Shown: piece after piece, positions 10,224-23,300 of the stretch
Position numbering within the stretch: the first letter of the stretch is position 1
Layout: every line of letters starts with the position of its first letter
Program-made: the position numbers and the translations under genes
Notes under the pieces: model-generated
Told to the model about the DNA's origin: nothing
The model's input: the letters and a program-made list of their open reading frames with translations, nothing else
Databases searched by the model: none
Source: Castor canadensis
Taxonomy: Eukaryota > Chordata > Mammalia > Rodentia > Castoridae
Direction of reading: 5' to 3'
DNA: 64,000 nucleotides
Assembly: GCF_047511655.1 (NCBI RefSeq)
Contig: NC_133387.1
Location: 141,232,853 to 141,296,852 of the forward strand

Positions 10224-13200
10224 AGATTAAAAAGGAAGATCCAACAATCTGCTGCCTACAGGAGACCCATCTCATTGACAGAAATAAGCACTGGCTGAGA
10301 GTGAAAGGCCGGAAGATTTACCAAGCCAATAAACCCCGAAAACAGGCAAGGGTAGCAATACCTATCTCAGACAAAGTAGATTTCAAACCTACTTTGATCA
10401 AATGAGATAAAGAAGGACACTCCATACTAATAAAAGGGGAAATACACCAAAAGGAAATAACAATTATCAACCTATATGCACCTAATGTCAATGCACCCAA
10501 TTTCATCAAACATACCCTGAAGGACTGAAAAGCATATATTAAATCCAACACAGTGGTTGTGGGAGACTTTAACACCCACTATCATCAATAGATAGGTCAT
10601 CCAAGCAAAAAATCAATAAAGAAATCCTAGATCTAAAATATACCATAGATCAAACGGACCTAGCTGATGTCTACAGAATATTTCATCCAATTTCTGCACT
10701 CTATACATTCCTCTCAGCAGCCCATGGAATCTTTCCCAAAATTGATCATGTCTTAGGGCACAAAGCAAACCTCAGCAAATATAAGAAAATAAAAATAATC
10801 CCATGCATTCTGTCTGACCACAATGCATTAAAACTAGAAATCAACAATACTAGTTATCTTAATATGCTAACATAAAACTAAAAAGCTTCTGTTCATCAAA
10901 AGAAATGGTCTCTAAACTGAAGAGAACACCCACAGAGTGGGAGAAAATATTTGCCAGCTACACATCAGACAAAGGACTGATAACCAGAATATATAGGGAA
11001 CTTAAAAAACTAAATTCTCCCAAAACTAATGAACCAATAAAGAAATGGGCAAGTGAACTAAACGGAACTTTCTCAAAAGAAGAAATTCAAATGGCCAAAA
11101 AACACATGAAAAAATGCTCACCATCTCTGGCCCTAAAGGAAATGCAAATCAAAACCACACTAAGATTCCACCTCACCCCTGTTAGAATAGCCATCATTAG
11201 CAACACCACTAAAAACAGGTGTTGGTGAGGATTCGAGGAAAAAGGAACCCTCTACACTGTTGGTGGGAATGTAAACTAGTATAACCACTCTGGAAAAAAA
11301 TATGGAGGCTACTTAAAAAAGCCAAACATTGATCTACCATCTGATCCAGCAATACCACTCTTGGGGATATACCCAAAAGAATGTGACACAGGTTACTCTA
11401 GAGGCACCTGCACCCCCATGTTTATTGCAGCACTATTCACAATAGCCAAGTTATGGAAACAGCCAAGATGCCCCACCACTGACGAATGGATTAAGAAAAT
11501 GTGGTATCTATACAGGATGGAATTTTATGCAGCCATGAAGAAGAATGAAATGTTGTCATTCACTGGTAAATGGATGGATCTGGAGAACATCATTCTGAGT
11601 GAGGTTAGCCTGGCCCAAAAGACCAAAAATCATATGTTCTCCCTCATATGCGGACATTAGATCAAGGGCAAACACAACAATGGGATTGGACTTTGAGCAC
11701 ATGATAAAAGCGAGAGCACACAAGGGAGGGGTGAGGATAGGTAAGACACCTAAAAAACTAGCTAGCATTGGTTGCTCTCAACACAGAGAAACTAAAGCAG
11801 ATACCTTAAAAGCAACTGAGGCCAATAGGAGAAGGGGACCAGGAACTAGAGAAAAGTTTAGATCAAACAGAATTAACCTAGAAGGTAACACACATGCACA
11901 GGAAATCAATGTGAGTCAACTCCCTGTATAGCTAACCTTATCTCAACTAGCAAAAACCCTTGTTCCTTCCTATTATGGCTTATACTCTCTCTTCAACAAA
12001 ATTAGAAATAAGGGCAAAATAGTTTCTGCCAGGTATCAAGGAGGTGAGGGGGTGAGGGGGAGAGGGAGGGGGCGGAGTGGGTGGTAAGGGAGGGGGTGGG
12101 GGCAGGGGGGAGAAATGACCCAAGAATTGTAGGCACATATGAATAATAAAACAATTTAAAAAACACACAAACAATTGGAAGCTGAACAACACATTACTCA
12201 ACAATGAATGGGTCACTGATGAAATAAAAGAGGAAATTAAAAGGTTTCTGGAAGTGAAAAAGATGAAAACACAACCTACCAGAACCTATGGGACACAGCA
12301 AAGGCAGTCCTAAGAGGAAAGTTTATAGTCATGAGTGCATATATTAAAAGGACAGAAAGATCTCAAACCAATGACCTAACACTACAGCTCAAACACCTAG
12401 AAAAACAAGAACAAACAAATCCCAAAACAAGTAGAAGGAAAGAAATAATTAAGATAAGGGCTGAAATCAATGAAATAGAAACCAAAAAAAAAAAATACAA
12501 AGAGTCAATGAAAGGAAAAGCTGGTTCTTTGAAAAACTAAGTAAGATTGACAGACCTCTAGCAAACCTGACTAAAATGAGGAGAGAAAAAACCCAAATCA
12601 GTAAAATCAGAAATTCAAAAGGAGAGATAACAACAAACACCACAGAAATCCAGGAAATCATCAGAGATACTTTAAGAGCCTTTACTCTAACAAATTTGAA
12701 AAGCTCGAAGAAATGGACAGATTTCTAGAAACTTACAACCACCCAAAACTGAACCAAGAGGATATTAATCATCTGAATAGATCTATAACACAAAAAAAAT
12801 TGAAGCTGCCATCAAGAGCCTCCCAAAAAAGAAAAGTCCAGGACCTAACAGATTCACTGCTGAAATTCTATCAGACATTTAAAGAAGAACTAATACCAAC
12901 TCTCCTTAAACTGTTCTGTGAAATAGAAAGGGAAAAAACACCGCCTAACTCATTTTATGAAGCCAATATTACTCTCATCCCAAAACCAGACAAAGACACC
13001 TCCAAAAAAGAGAAAAACAGGCCAATTTCCCAAATGAATATCAATGTAAAAGTCCTCAATGAAATAATGGCAAACCAAATCCAACAACACATCAGAAAGA
13101 TCTTACACCACAACCAAGTTGGCTTCATCCCAGTGATGCAGGGGTGGTTCAACATACACAAATGTATAAATGTAATACAGCACATAATAGAAGCAAAGAC

Positions 13201-15735
13201 AAAAACCACTTGATCATCTGAATAGATGCAGAAAAAGCCTTTGACAAGATCCAACACCACTTCATGATAAAAGCTCTAGGAAAACTAAGAATAAAAGGAA
13301 TGTACATCAACATTGGAAAGGCTATATATGACAAACCTACAGCCAACATCATACTTAATGGTGAAAAACTGAAACCATTTCCCCTAAAATCAGGAACAAG
13401 ACAAGGGTGCCCACTATCCCCACTCCTATTCAACATAGTACTAGAATTTCTAGCCTGAACAATTGGACAAGAAGAAGAAATAAAAGGAATACAAATAGGT
13501 AAAGAAACTGTCAAAATATCCTTATTTGCACACTATATGATCCTATACCTTAAAGACCCCAAAAAACTCTACCTGAAAACTCTTAGACACCATAAACAGC
13601 TACAGTAAGGTGGCAGGATACAAAATCAACCTACAAAAATTATTAGCTTTTCTATACAACAACAATGAACAAACTGAGAAGGAACACATGGAAACATTTC
13701 CATTCACAATAGCCTAAAAAAAAATCAAATACCTAGGAGTAAATTTAACAAAGGATGTGAATGACTTCTACAAGGAGAATTACAAACTCCTAAAGAAAGA
13801 GATCGAGGAAGACTACAGAAGATGGAAAGATCTCCCGTGCTCATGGATCGGTAGAATCAACATAGTAAAAATGGCTATACTACCAAAAGCATACATGTTT
13901 AATGCAATTCCCATCAAAATCCCAATGACTTTCATCACAGAATTGAAAAATCTACCCTAAAGTTCATTTGGAAACACAAGAGACCACGAATAGCCAAGGC
14001 AATATTCAGCAAAAAGAGCAATGCTGGAGGTATCACAGTACCCAACTTCAAACTATATTACAAAGCAATAGCAATATAAACAGCATGGTACTGGCACAAA
14101 AACAGACATGAAGACCAGTGAAACAGAATAGAGGACCCAGATATGAATCCACACAGCTATACCCACCTCATTTTTTACAAAGGTGCCAAAAATATAAGAT
14201 GGAGAAAAGACAGCCTCTTCAACAAATGTTTCTGGGAAAAGTGGTTACCCATCTGCAAGAAACTGAAACTAGATCCATGTCTATCACCCTGTACTAGTAT
14301 CAGCTCAAAGTGGATCAAGGACCTAAATATCAGACCTGAAACACTGAAGTTACTACAGGAAGGAGCAGGAAACACTCTGGAACAAATAGGTATAGGCAAA
14401 GACTTCCTCAATAGAACCCCAGCAGCCCAGCAACTAAGAGAAAGGATGAATAAATGGGACTTCACAAAATTAAAAAGCTTCTGCACAACAAAAGAAATGG
14501 TCTCTAAACTAAAAAGATCACCTACAGAGTGGGAGCAATTATTTGCCAGCTATACATCAGACAAAGGAGTGATAACCAGAATATACAGGGAACTTAAGAA
14601 ACTAAACTCTCCTAACATCAATGAACCAATTAAGAAATGGGCAACTGAACTAAACAGAACTTTTTCAAAAAAAGAAATTCAAATGGCCAAAAAACACATG
14701 AAAAAATGCTCACCATCTCTGGCCCTAAAGGAAATGCAAATCAAAACCACACTAAGATTCCACTTCACCCCTGTTAGAATACCCATCATCAAAAACACCA
14801 CCAACAACAAGTGTTGGCAAGGATGTGGGGAAAAAGGAACCTTAATCCACTGCTGGTGGAGATGCAAGCTGGTGCAACCACTATGGAAAAAAATTTGGAG
14901 ACTTCTTAACAATCTAAACATAGACCTGCCATATGATCCAGCAATCCCACTCCTGGGAATATGACCAAAGGAATGCAACACAGGTTACTCCAGAGGCACC
15001 TGCACACCCATGTTTATTGCAGCATTATTCACAATAGCCAAGTTATGGAAACAACCAAGATGCCCCATTACTGATGAATGGATCAAGAAAATGTGGTACT
15101 TGCACACAATGGAATTTTACTCAACCATGAAGAAAAATGAAATCTTATCATTTGCAGGTAAATGGATGGAACTGGAGAACATCATTCTGAGTGAGGTCAG
15201 CCAGACTCAGAAGACCAAAAATCATATGTTCTCCCTCATATGCGGATGTTAGATCCAGGGCAAATGCAGCAATGTTGTTGAACTTGGATCACAAGACAAG
15301 GGGAGAGCACATACGAGAGATATAGGAATAGGTAGAAAGCCCAAAACATGAAAGCATTTGATGTCCCCACTCCAGAGGAACTAGTACAGAAACCTAAAAA
15401 CAACAGGTTATCATGAGCAGGGGATCAGGAGCCAACATAAAGATCAGTTAGAGTTGAGTCAACATGGTTCATAACACATGGGTACAGAAAAGCAATAGTA
15501 GGGATCTTTCTGTATAGTTATCCTTAACTCAACTGGCAAAAATGCTTTGTCTTCCTTATTATACTCATGTCTTTTCTTCAACAAAATCAGTGATAAGGCC
15601 AGAACGGGACCTGCCTGGAACAGTGGGGTGGAGGGGGGATGGGAGGGAGGGGGAGCAGGGGGCAGAAATGACCCAAACAATGTATGCACATGTGAATAAA
15701 TGAACAAAAAATAAAAATAAAATAAAAAAAGAAGA
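10224..15735 (+). mobile_element. Long L1 copy (ORF2 and 3' UTR), interrupted by another L1
   Basis: This L1 begins inside the ORF2 endonuclease region (caggagacccatctcattga, the QETHL motif) and runs to about 10,850. It resumes at about 12,165 (gaagctgaacaacacattac) and continues through the reverse transcriptase to the ORF2 stop at 15,250-15,252. A 3' UTR with a G-rich purine tract (15,630-15,665) and an A-rich tail follow. The polymerase motif usually read FADD is here FAHY near 13,526, and the frame is broken in several places, so it cannot code for active enzyme. ORF1 and the 5' UTR are missing. Confidence 0.92.
10866..12164 (+). mobile_element. 5'-truncated L1 nested in the larger L1
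   Basis: At about 10,870 the sequence jumps from the endonuclease region to the ORF2 3' third (aaaagcttctgttcatcaaa; compare 14,470). It then runs to an ORF2 stop at 11,658-11,660, a 3' UTR with G-rich tract (12,045-12,115) and a tail near 12,140-12,160. After this the host L1 continues where it broke off. I found no clear target-site duplication. About 25 bases at 10,850-10,875 belong to neither element. Confidence 0.85.
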
Positions 15736-15810
15736 AGAACAACAAACTAGTAAAAATGTGTCAGAAATCTCACAGGATATACTTTAGCCTAAAGACTTGT
15801 TTATTTCACT

Positions 15811-16745
15811 AAGATTCCACTTCACCCCCGTTAGAATAGCCATCATTACCAACACCACTAACAACAGGTGTTGGCGAGGATGCAGGGGAAAAGGAACCCT
15901 TTTACACTGCTGGTGGGAATGCAAACTAGTACAACCACTATGGAAAAAAATTTGGAGGCTTCTTAAAAATCTAAACATAGATCTGCCGTATGATCCAGCA
16001 ATACCGCTCTTGGGGATATACCCAAAAGAATGTGACACAGGTTACTCCAGAGGCACTTGCACACCCATGTTTATTGCGGCACTATTCACAATAGCCAAGC
16101 TATGGAAACAGCCAAGATGCCCCACTACTGATGAAGGGATTATGAGAACGTGGTATTTATACACAATAGAATTTTACGCAGCCATGAAGAAGAATGAAAT
16201 ATTATCATTTGCAAGTAAATGGATGGAACCGGAGAACACAATTCTGAGTGAGGTTAGCCTGGCCCAAAAGACCAAAAATCGTATGTTCTCCCTCATATGC
16301 GGACATTAGATCAAGGGCAAACACAACAAGGAGATTGGACTTTGATCACATGATAAAGTGAGAGCATACAAGGGAGGTATGGGGATAGGTAAGACACCCA
16401 AAAAACTAGATAGCATTTATTGCCCTCAACACAGAGAAACTAAAGCAGATACTTTAAAGCAACTGAGGCCAATAGGAGAAGGGGACCAGGAACTAGAGAA
16501 AAGGTTAGCTCGAGAAGAATTAATTTAGAAGGTAACACACATGTACAGGAAAGTCAACTCCCTGTATAGCTATCCTTATTTCAACTAGCAAAAACCCTTG
16601 ATCCTTCCTATTATTGCTTATACTCTCTCTTCAACAAAATTAGAGAGAAGGGCAAAATAGTTTCTGCCTGGAAGCGAAAGGTTAGGGTGGGTAAGAGGGG
16701 GCAGGAATGACCCAAACATTGTATGCACATATGAACAAAAAAAAA
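15811..16745 (+). mobile_element. 5'-truncated L1
   Basis: It starts at actaagattccacttcaccc (ORF2 C-terminal region) and stays open for 170 codons to the stop at 16,307-16,309. The typical 3' UTR ends in cattgtatgcacatatgaac plus an A-rich tail. It is separated from the previous L1 by about 75 bases of other sequence. Confidence 0.9.
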
Positions 16746-16954
16746 AGCTAAAACAAAATAAATAAGCCATGAGATAATGCAGAAGCTCATTTCAGAAAGC
16801 AGTGGGCTATGAAGAAAATAAACTGCATGCTGAGGTAAGAATGTGGGAGGGGCTCTACTTCCCTGTAGTGTTGCTTGCCATAAAGCCTCCTGTATGCCGT
16901 TACCCCTAGCTTCATTGGACCTACTCCAGAACTGTTGGCCAACACGGTGAGCAT

Positions 16955-17695
16955 GACAAGTAAAATTCCACTGTGTATATATTTTCTTCACTCATCTGGT
17001 GATGAGCATCAAGGCTGGTTCCATTGTTTGGCTACTGTGAATAGTGCTGCTATAAACATGAGTGTTTAGGTATCTCTGTAGTAAGCTGACTTTGATTCTT
17101 TTGAGGATATACCCAGAAGAGGTATGACTGGATCATATGGAAATTCTATTTTAATGTTTTGAGGCTCCTCCATACTGATTTCCATCGGGATTAGACTAAT
17201 TTACATCCCCACAGCAGCGAGTAAGTGTTCGTTTCCCCCTTCATCTTTGCTAGCACTGGTTTTTTGTTTGTTTGTTTTGCAGTACTGGAGTTTGAACTCA
17301 AGGCCTCACGCTTGCTAGATAGGTGCTGTACCATGTAAGCCACTCTGCCAATCCTGTTATTTATTTTCCTGATGACAGCCATTCTGACTAGGGTGAGATG
17401 AGCTCAGTGTAGTTTTGGCTTACATGTACCTGATGGATAAGACAGTAGAACGTTTTCATGCATTTATCGTCTATTTGTACTTCTTCATTTGAAAAGTGTC
17501 TTTTCAGTTCATTTACCCATTTGTTGATTGGCTTATTATTTTTGGTGTTAAAAGTTTTTGAATTCTTTATATTCTATTAATCCCTGTCAGATGAACATAT
17601 GACAAAGATTTTTCCCATTTTGCATACTCTTTTCACTCTGTTGATTCTTTAGCTGTGCGAAGTTTCTGTTGAAATTTTTTCTCTTCAATAGCATA
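16955..17695 (-). mobile_element. Older L1 ORF2 fragment, antisense, split by an ID SINE
   Basis: The stretch ttggctactgtgaatagtgc, then ttgaggatatacccagaaga and later ccatttgttgattggcttat is the reverse complement of the L1 ORF2 C-terminal region. It is more diverged than the neighbours. An ID SINE (17,258-17,358) interrupts it. Confidence 0.85.
17258..17358 (-). repeat. ID SINE, antisense, inside the older L1
   Basis: gtttgttttgcagtactgga, then tttgaactcaaggcctcacg, then ccactctgccaatcctg. The L1 reading continues on both sides. Confidence 0.85.
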
Positions 17696-17985
17696 TATTC
17701 ACTGTACAAAGGGATTTCACTGTGATATTTCCATATATGTATATAATGTACTTTGATCAAATTCACCCCTCTACTATTCTTTCTTCTTCCTCTCTCCCTT
17801 TTCAAAACATTTTAATGGGTTTTATTATTCTGTTTTCATACATGCATATGAAGTACTTAGTCTATCCCCACTTCACCTTCCTCCCTCCCCTGGCTCCCAC
17901 TCCCAAACAATCCCCCTATTTTACACTTGTGTCATTTATTTTTATTTTTGGAACATTTTCAAATATTATTTTGTTAAAAACAGAT
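17696..17985 (-). mobile_element. Old L1 3'-end fragment, antisense
   Basis: The stretch actgtacaaagggatttcac, then tgtactttgatcaaattcac, then tctctccctt is the reversed 3' end of an older rodent L1 subfamily. The same type recurs at 44,330-44,421 and in the inverted-repeat arms. Confidence 0.55.
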
Positions 17986-17997
17986 CAAAGTTACAGT

Positions 17998-18367
17998 TTT
18001 TTTTATTGTTTTATTATTCATATGTGCATACAAGGCTTGGGTCATTTCTCCCCCCTACCCCCACCCCCTCCCTTACCACCCACTCCGCCCCCTCCTTCTC
18101 AATTTTGCCCTTATCTCTAATTTTGTTGAAGAGAGAGTATAAGCAATAATGGGAAGGAACAAGTGTTTTTGCTGGTTGAGATAAGGATAGCTATACAGGG
18201 AGTTGACTCACATTAATTTCCTGTGCATGTGTGTTACCTTCTAGATTAATTCTTTTTCAATCTAACCTTTTCTCTAGTTCCTGGTCCCCTTCTCCTATTG
18301 GTCTCAGTTGCTTTTAAGGTATCTGCTTTAGTTTCTCTGCGTTAAGGGAAACAAATGCTAGCTAATT
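17998..18367 (-). mobile_element. Very short L1 insertion (3' UTR only), antisense
   Basis: It starts with a T-rich run and attattcatatgtgcatacaag, then a C-rich tract (the reverse of the G-rich tract) at about 18,045-18,100. It ends at gctagctaatttt, so only about 370 bases of the 3' UTR were inserted. Confidence 0.9.
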
Positions 18368-19384
18368 TTAAATCTAATCTAAATATGCACTTGACAACGA
18401 AGCACACCTGTGTATGGAGTGAAAACCAACAATTATATTCTGTCCAGTTATTCAAATGATAAACAACTCCTTGTAAGCTTTTTGTTAAGTGGAATCATAA
18501 ACAAAGAACTAGGAATTATTGCTGCAAAAATAAATCTGATGCACTGTAGTACTGTAGTGTGACTCTTGAGTATTAAGCATAATCAGTTGAATCAAGTTCA
18601 GTTGAAAATGTGATGAAATTGTGTGTATGGGGCAGGGGAGGTGAAAGAAGGAGGGGGGGTGGGAGGGGAAGGGAGAGGCTATAAGCCAGTTGAACCAAAG
18701 AGCAACTGAGATATCTAACTTGTTCAGTTGAGATCAGACATCATATTAAATCTCCATTTTTAAGAAGGCAATTAAAAGTTACAATTTCAACAGCTCACAA
18801 ACCAAATAAAAATATTGTAGAAAGAAATGAAAACTTGTTCAGTTTCTCCAGCTCATTTTCAATACCCCAAGGAAAATAAAAGAATACCATGACTATCACA
18901 GATGAAAGCAAAATGATCATCACTGGAATCAGTTATTTTCCCCACTGAGTATAAAATTGTTATAGAAATTTGATACTATTCTAAAACTGTACTTCTCCTA
19001 GTTCTGTTTTAATTTCCTTTAAACCCTGTTTAATATAGTTTTTAGTGTTGGAAAGGAATTGTGTTCATGATTCATTCATCTTTAAGATACATAAGACAAA
19101 GGAAGACTAGGACAACTGACGCAGGGCAAGTGACTTGGGAATTCTCTACCAAGGTCAAACCAGGAAAATACACTGGTGGTAATAACAGAGAAGAACAGAA
19201 AGCAGTAGAAATTAAAAGCATGTGCCAGAGCAAAACTTTAGCAGGAGCTGGGAACATAAAACGAGTCACAACTCTATACCTGCTGTCAAAACTACAATGA
19301 TTGGGCAAGTGAAAATGGGATACCCTGGTGAGGGGTGATGAATTCTAGAAACAGCACAGCAATGAAAAGAATCAGAAATATGGA
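18368..19384. other. Intergenic stretch without recognised features
   Basis: Mostly unique-looking sequence. A purine-rich patch at 18,625-18,680 is the only compositional oddity. Confidence 0.5.
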
Positions 19385-19762
19385 TGGATATATGTGTTAC
19401 TCTGCTTTATCCTATTACTACAGAACACTATAGATGGCATAATATACAAAGATCAGTAATTTATTTGATTCAAAGTAGGGGATCTGGAAGTCCAAGGTCA
19501 AAACAATGCATCGGTCAAGGGCCTTCATGCTGAATGATGCTGTGATGTAAGGTTGAAGATCAAAGGAGCACACATGAGAGAGTTATCAGAAGTGGTCAAA
19601 CTCATCCTTATATGAAGTATCCACCTCTGTGATGTCTTGCTCTAATAGAAATATTAATCCATGACCTGATAACCGAATATTCTCTTGGAGGCCCTACCTC
19701 TCAACAATGTTGCATTGGGAACTAAGTTTCCAAGACATAAACTCAGGGACAGATTAAAACTA
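19385..19762 (-). repeat. Old interspersed repeat, family not named
   Basis: The stretch gatctggaagtccaaggtca, then catccttatatgaagtatcc, then gccctacctctcaacaatgt matches a widespread old mammalian repeat (ctggaagtccaagatcaagg...cctcatgacctaatcacct...ccccacctctcaacactg). The same family is seen at 30,190-30,350 in the opposite direction. Confidence 0.55.
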
Positions 19763-20149
19763 TAGCAATGTGAAATCTTAGCTTCTTTAATGGAGGTAAA
19801 ATTGGGTGATGTAAAATAAATGAATTTGGTTTTATGAAGCATAGTGAACTGTCAGCTCTGAATTTACAACTTAACAACACGAGTCAACTCTTTCGTCCTC
19901 TAGACATAGTTGAGCTTCTATGGTACATAATTGACACAGAATGTGGGTAGACATGTTCTCTGTAGGAGATGACCAACTGGAGAGGCAGAAGAAAGAAAGG
20001 GGTCACTCAATAAATAACTGGGTTCCTTACTTATATCTGTTGGAAAACTTCTCACAATCTCTCAAAAGCACCATGGTTTTAGTCCTCCTTAATTATTTTT
20101 ATTCCTTTGTGTCCCTGTTAATTTATATTACCTGGTAGATGACATAGTT

Positions 20150-20345
20150 TTTTCTATCTGCTATCCTCCGACCTATATCTCCTACATAGCTGAAATACAG
20201 ACATGTACCACCACATCTGGCTTTTGGTTTTGGATATTAAGTCTCACTTTTTTTCCCAGGGCCCCAAACCACGAACCTCCTGGTCTCCACCTACCAAGCA
20301 GATGGAGTTGTAGGTCTAAGACTCCTCACCCAGTCCAAATCGGGG
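20150..20345 (-). repeat. Decayed B1-type SINE, antisense
   Basis: The stretch acatagctgaaatacagaca, then gtaccaccacatctggcttt, then tgggatattaagtctcact-like sequence and cacgaacctcctggtctcca suggest one or two old 7SL-derived units. Confidence 0.55.
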
Positions 20346-20399
20346 ATTTTGATAGGGAGGACACAGAGTTTGCAAATCCACTTCACAATACTGCCATTT

Positions 20400-20990
20400 A
20401 AAAATACTTAATCTTTTGATTCATGAAAAGGGAGTGTTTTTCTACATAAGTTTCTGATTATATTTAACAATGTTTTGTAATTTTATATGCATTATCTTAT
20501 ATTTATTGTGTTTAATTCCTAAGTAATTTATTCTTTTTCATGGCATACCAAATGCAATTCTTATTATTGATTAAAATTATATGGAAATACAATTCAGTTT
20601 TATGTATACCTTGCTTTCTAATACATTGGTTAACTTTTAGTAAGTTCTTATATTACATTGGACATATTCCATAGGATTTTCTATATTCAAGATTGTGTTA
20701 TTTATAAACTCAGATAATTTTACTTCTTGCTTTCCAAAATTCCCTTTAATTCCATTTTTCTGCCTTTGTCTTCTCTAAGAATTCCAGTATAATGCTGAAT
20801 TAAAGTATAGGGAGTTGATATCTTGTATTGCTCATTATCATACATGGGAGTTATTCAGTCCTTCACCATTAAACTCAGTATTGACTGTGAGATTTTTGTG
20901 GATGCTGTTTTATGTTATTTTAGCAAAAATAAACCCACATTGTCACTGAACAGGGGAGAGTATCAAAAAATAAGGCATGGGGAGTTCTTC
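20400..20990 (-). mobile_element. Old L1 ORF2 remnant, antisense, upstream of the first receptor pseudogene
   Basis: AT-rich sequence such as aatgttttgtaattttatat, then agaattccagtataatgctg and ttcaccattaaactcagtat is reversed L1 ORF2 (compare aacagtgttttgtagttttc...tccagtactatgttgaatag). A matching remnant lies upstream of the receptor at 57,437. Confidence 0.6.
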
Positions 20991-21270
20991 TACAACTCAC
21001 TCAATTTAGGGAAATAATCTTTGGATATAAGGGATTGAGTTACAACAAGTAGCTGGACACAAGAGTAGCACTATGTGACATTTCTTTATATGTTTCATAT
21101 TTATTGAATCCTAAGATCTTTGACTGCTAAAATACATGAAGAGAATGCAGAGAATTGAAGATACATTGCTGAAAAGACATAAATTTTGGTTTACAATTCA
21201 TTGAATGAAACCATAATACACACATATATGAAGCATTTTCTTCTCTTCCTACACAAGATTCCCAGTGGAA

Positions 21271-22192
21271 ATGGCCGAAGGAAATCATTACACAGTGACT
21301 TTGTTGATCCTTGCTGCATTAACAAAGAAATTAGAGCTCCAACTGCCACTCTTTCTCCTCTTCCTAGGAATCTATATGGTCACAGTAGTGGGAAACTTAT
21401 GCATGGTCATCTTGATTGAATTCGATTCTCACCTGCACACACCCGTGAACTATTTACTCGCCAGTCTATCCTTTACTGAACTGTGTCAGTCCACAGAAAT
21501 TACCCCCAAAACGCTGGCAAACTTTGTAACAGAGAAGAACATCATTTCCTACCCTGATGCATTATTCAGCTGTACTTCCTAACTATATTTGTTATTGCAG
21601 AATGTTACATGTTGGCTGCAATAGCTTATAACTGCTATGTTGCCATCTGTAACCTTCTACTTTACACTGTTACAATGTCTTATCAAGTCTGTTACTGAAT
21701 GGTGGGTGGGGTGTATGGCATGGGCTTGTTTGGTGCCTCACAGTCTGCATGGTAAGACTGATGTTCTGTAAGGCTGATGTAACAAACCATTACTAATGTG
21801 ATCTTCTATGACTGGAGCTCTCCTGCTCTAGTACTTTTATCAATGAGGTAGGAGGTCTGTGCTTCAGGGCATTTAATTTTATTGTTCTAACCCTGATCAT
21901 CCTTGGCTCTTACATTTTCATCATTGCCAGCATCCTCTGCATTTGTTCCACTGAGGGCAGGTCCAAAGCCTTCAGCACCTGCAGCTCTCACATCTCTGCT
22001 GTTGCTGTCTTCTTTGGTTCTCTCACAGTCATGTACCTGCATCCATCCTCAGTCAGCTCCATGGACCAAGGGAAAGTGTCCTCTGTGCTTTACACCATTG
22101 TTGTGCCCATGTTGAACCCCATGATCTACAGTCTGAGAAATAAGGATGTGAAAGTTGCCTTTAACAATTTCCTTGAAAGAAGTTTCCTGTGA
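21271..22192 (+). pseudogene. Olfactory receptor pseudogene, family 8-like (OR8D/OR8G type)
   Basis: Odorant receptors are seven-helix G-protein-coupled receptors of olfactory neurons. This copy starts at ATG 21,271 with MAEGNHYTVTLLILAAL and [18 protein letters not shown], the extracellular N-terminus and TM1 of OR family 8. A consensus-like acceptor (ttcccag) lies just upstream, as usual for OR coding exons. The frame is open to about 21,580. There TM3 ([15 protein letters not shown]) is in another frame, and the DRY motif reads NCY. TM5 contains two stop codons (HY-stop-CDLL-stop-LELSC). The final stretch ([27 protein letters not shown]) is well preserved to TGA at 22,190-22,192. Length is about 920 bases, normal for the family. 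It is clearly dead and is a paralogue of the copy at 57,437. Confidence 0.93.
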
Positions 22193-22480
22193 AAGAATAT
22201 TTTTCTTTAGTATAAATTAAAATTTCTGGAGGTTTGGTAAGGTAAAAGGCCAGAGATTCTAATGAATATATACAAGTCAAGTCATGAAATGATTTGCTAG
22301 TTCTTGGGTAATTGAATGTAAGGTGTGAAGGGTAGGACTGGATTCACAGAACCAGACATGTGGAGACAGCACATCTCTGGGATGCCCCAGAGTCCATCAC
22401 CCCACGGTATGCTGTATAACCTCTAAAAATTTTTAAAAAGTTTAAACATCCATATATGTCTGGATATGTATGACTCATAC

Positions 22481-22487
<7 letters not shown>

Positions 22488-22530
<43 letters not shown>

Positions 22531-22538
22531 TTCATTTG

Positions 22539-22570
<32 letters not shown>

Positions 22571-22590
22571 TATATATACACACACACACG
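22488..22590. repeat. Compound (GT)n / (TA)n microsatellite
   Basis: About 20 GT units at 22,488-22,529 are followed after a short spacer by TA and CA runs to 22,589. It lies about 300 bases downstream of the receptor pseudogene. Confidence 0.95.
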
Positions 22591-23200
22591 ACTCATTTAT
22601 ATTAAATCAAGGAACAAATGCATTCATTCAATAACCTCAATATTGTTTTGAGTACCTGCATTTTAACTAACTGTATTGGCAAGCAATTCTAACATATTAT
22701 ATCTAAAATAAATGATTGAACCATTTGGATTTACAAAATTCAACCCTAATTCTTGCTAAACATGCAGAGCTGCATTATTGAATATGTAAATATATAATAG
22801 GTGCTAAAAATAGAGGCCTACACAGAAGGAAAAGAAAGTATTTTGAAAGGAAATGACGATGCTATATAGGATTGGATTTTTGACATATATCTATTTGATA
22901 TTCTTTGTTCTACCCCTTTGAGACTATGTTACCATATCTATTTCCTCATAATTATATACTTATTTTCTGTTTTCCCAAGAGTTCATGCATTTTATTCACC
23001 CATACTATACAATTTCAGATTAAGAAGTGACTTTTTAAAACATTTGCATTCATATGAGTCATTTATTCACATGGAAAAGGTAGAATTGCAAAATTGTTTT
23101 CTCCCCAATGAGAGACAATCACCTACCCAACAAACAATCCATTGTGGAGAAAAATTTGATTTTTTCTCCATACAATGGAGAAAAGGAAGGAGACTACCAT
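22591..23200. other. Receptor 3' flank shared with the 57,437 copy
   Basis: AT-rich sequence without genes. Patches such as cattcatatgagtcatttat with tcacatggaaaaggtagaat (about 23,045-23,090) resemble gtattcatatggttattaat with tcacatggaaaagttaaaat (about 59,140-59,176). This supports a common origin of the two flanks. Confidence 0.55.
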
Positions 23201-23220
23201 ACAATAAATTTCCTTTTCTT

Positions 23221-23300
23221 GGACTGGCAGAGTGGCTCATGTGGTAGTGTGCCTGAGTAGCAAGCAGGAAGCCCTGAGTTCAAACACCAGTGCCACCAAA
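23221..23300 (+). repeat. ID SINE with target-site duplication
   Basis: ggactggcagagtggctcat, gtggtagtgtgcctgagtag, caagcaggaagccctgagtt, caaacaccagtgccacc plus a short A-run. Direct repeats aattt(c)cttttctt flank it at 23,207-23,220 and 23,301-23,313. Confidence 0.92.

Noticed and set aside
14143-14964. A 273-codon open frame as a host gene
   Set aside because: It is the C-terminal part of L1 ORF2 (WGCGEKGTLIHCWWRCK, KKIWRLLNNLNIDLPYDP).
17722-18120. A 132-codon proline-rich open frame
   Set aside because: It runs through an L1 3' UTR C-rich tract on the antisense side and is an artefact.
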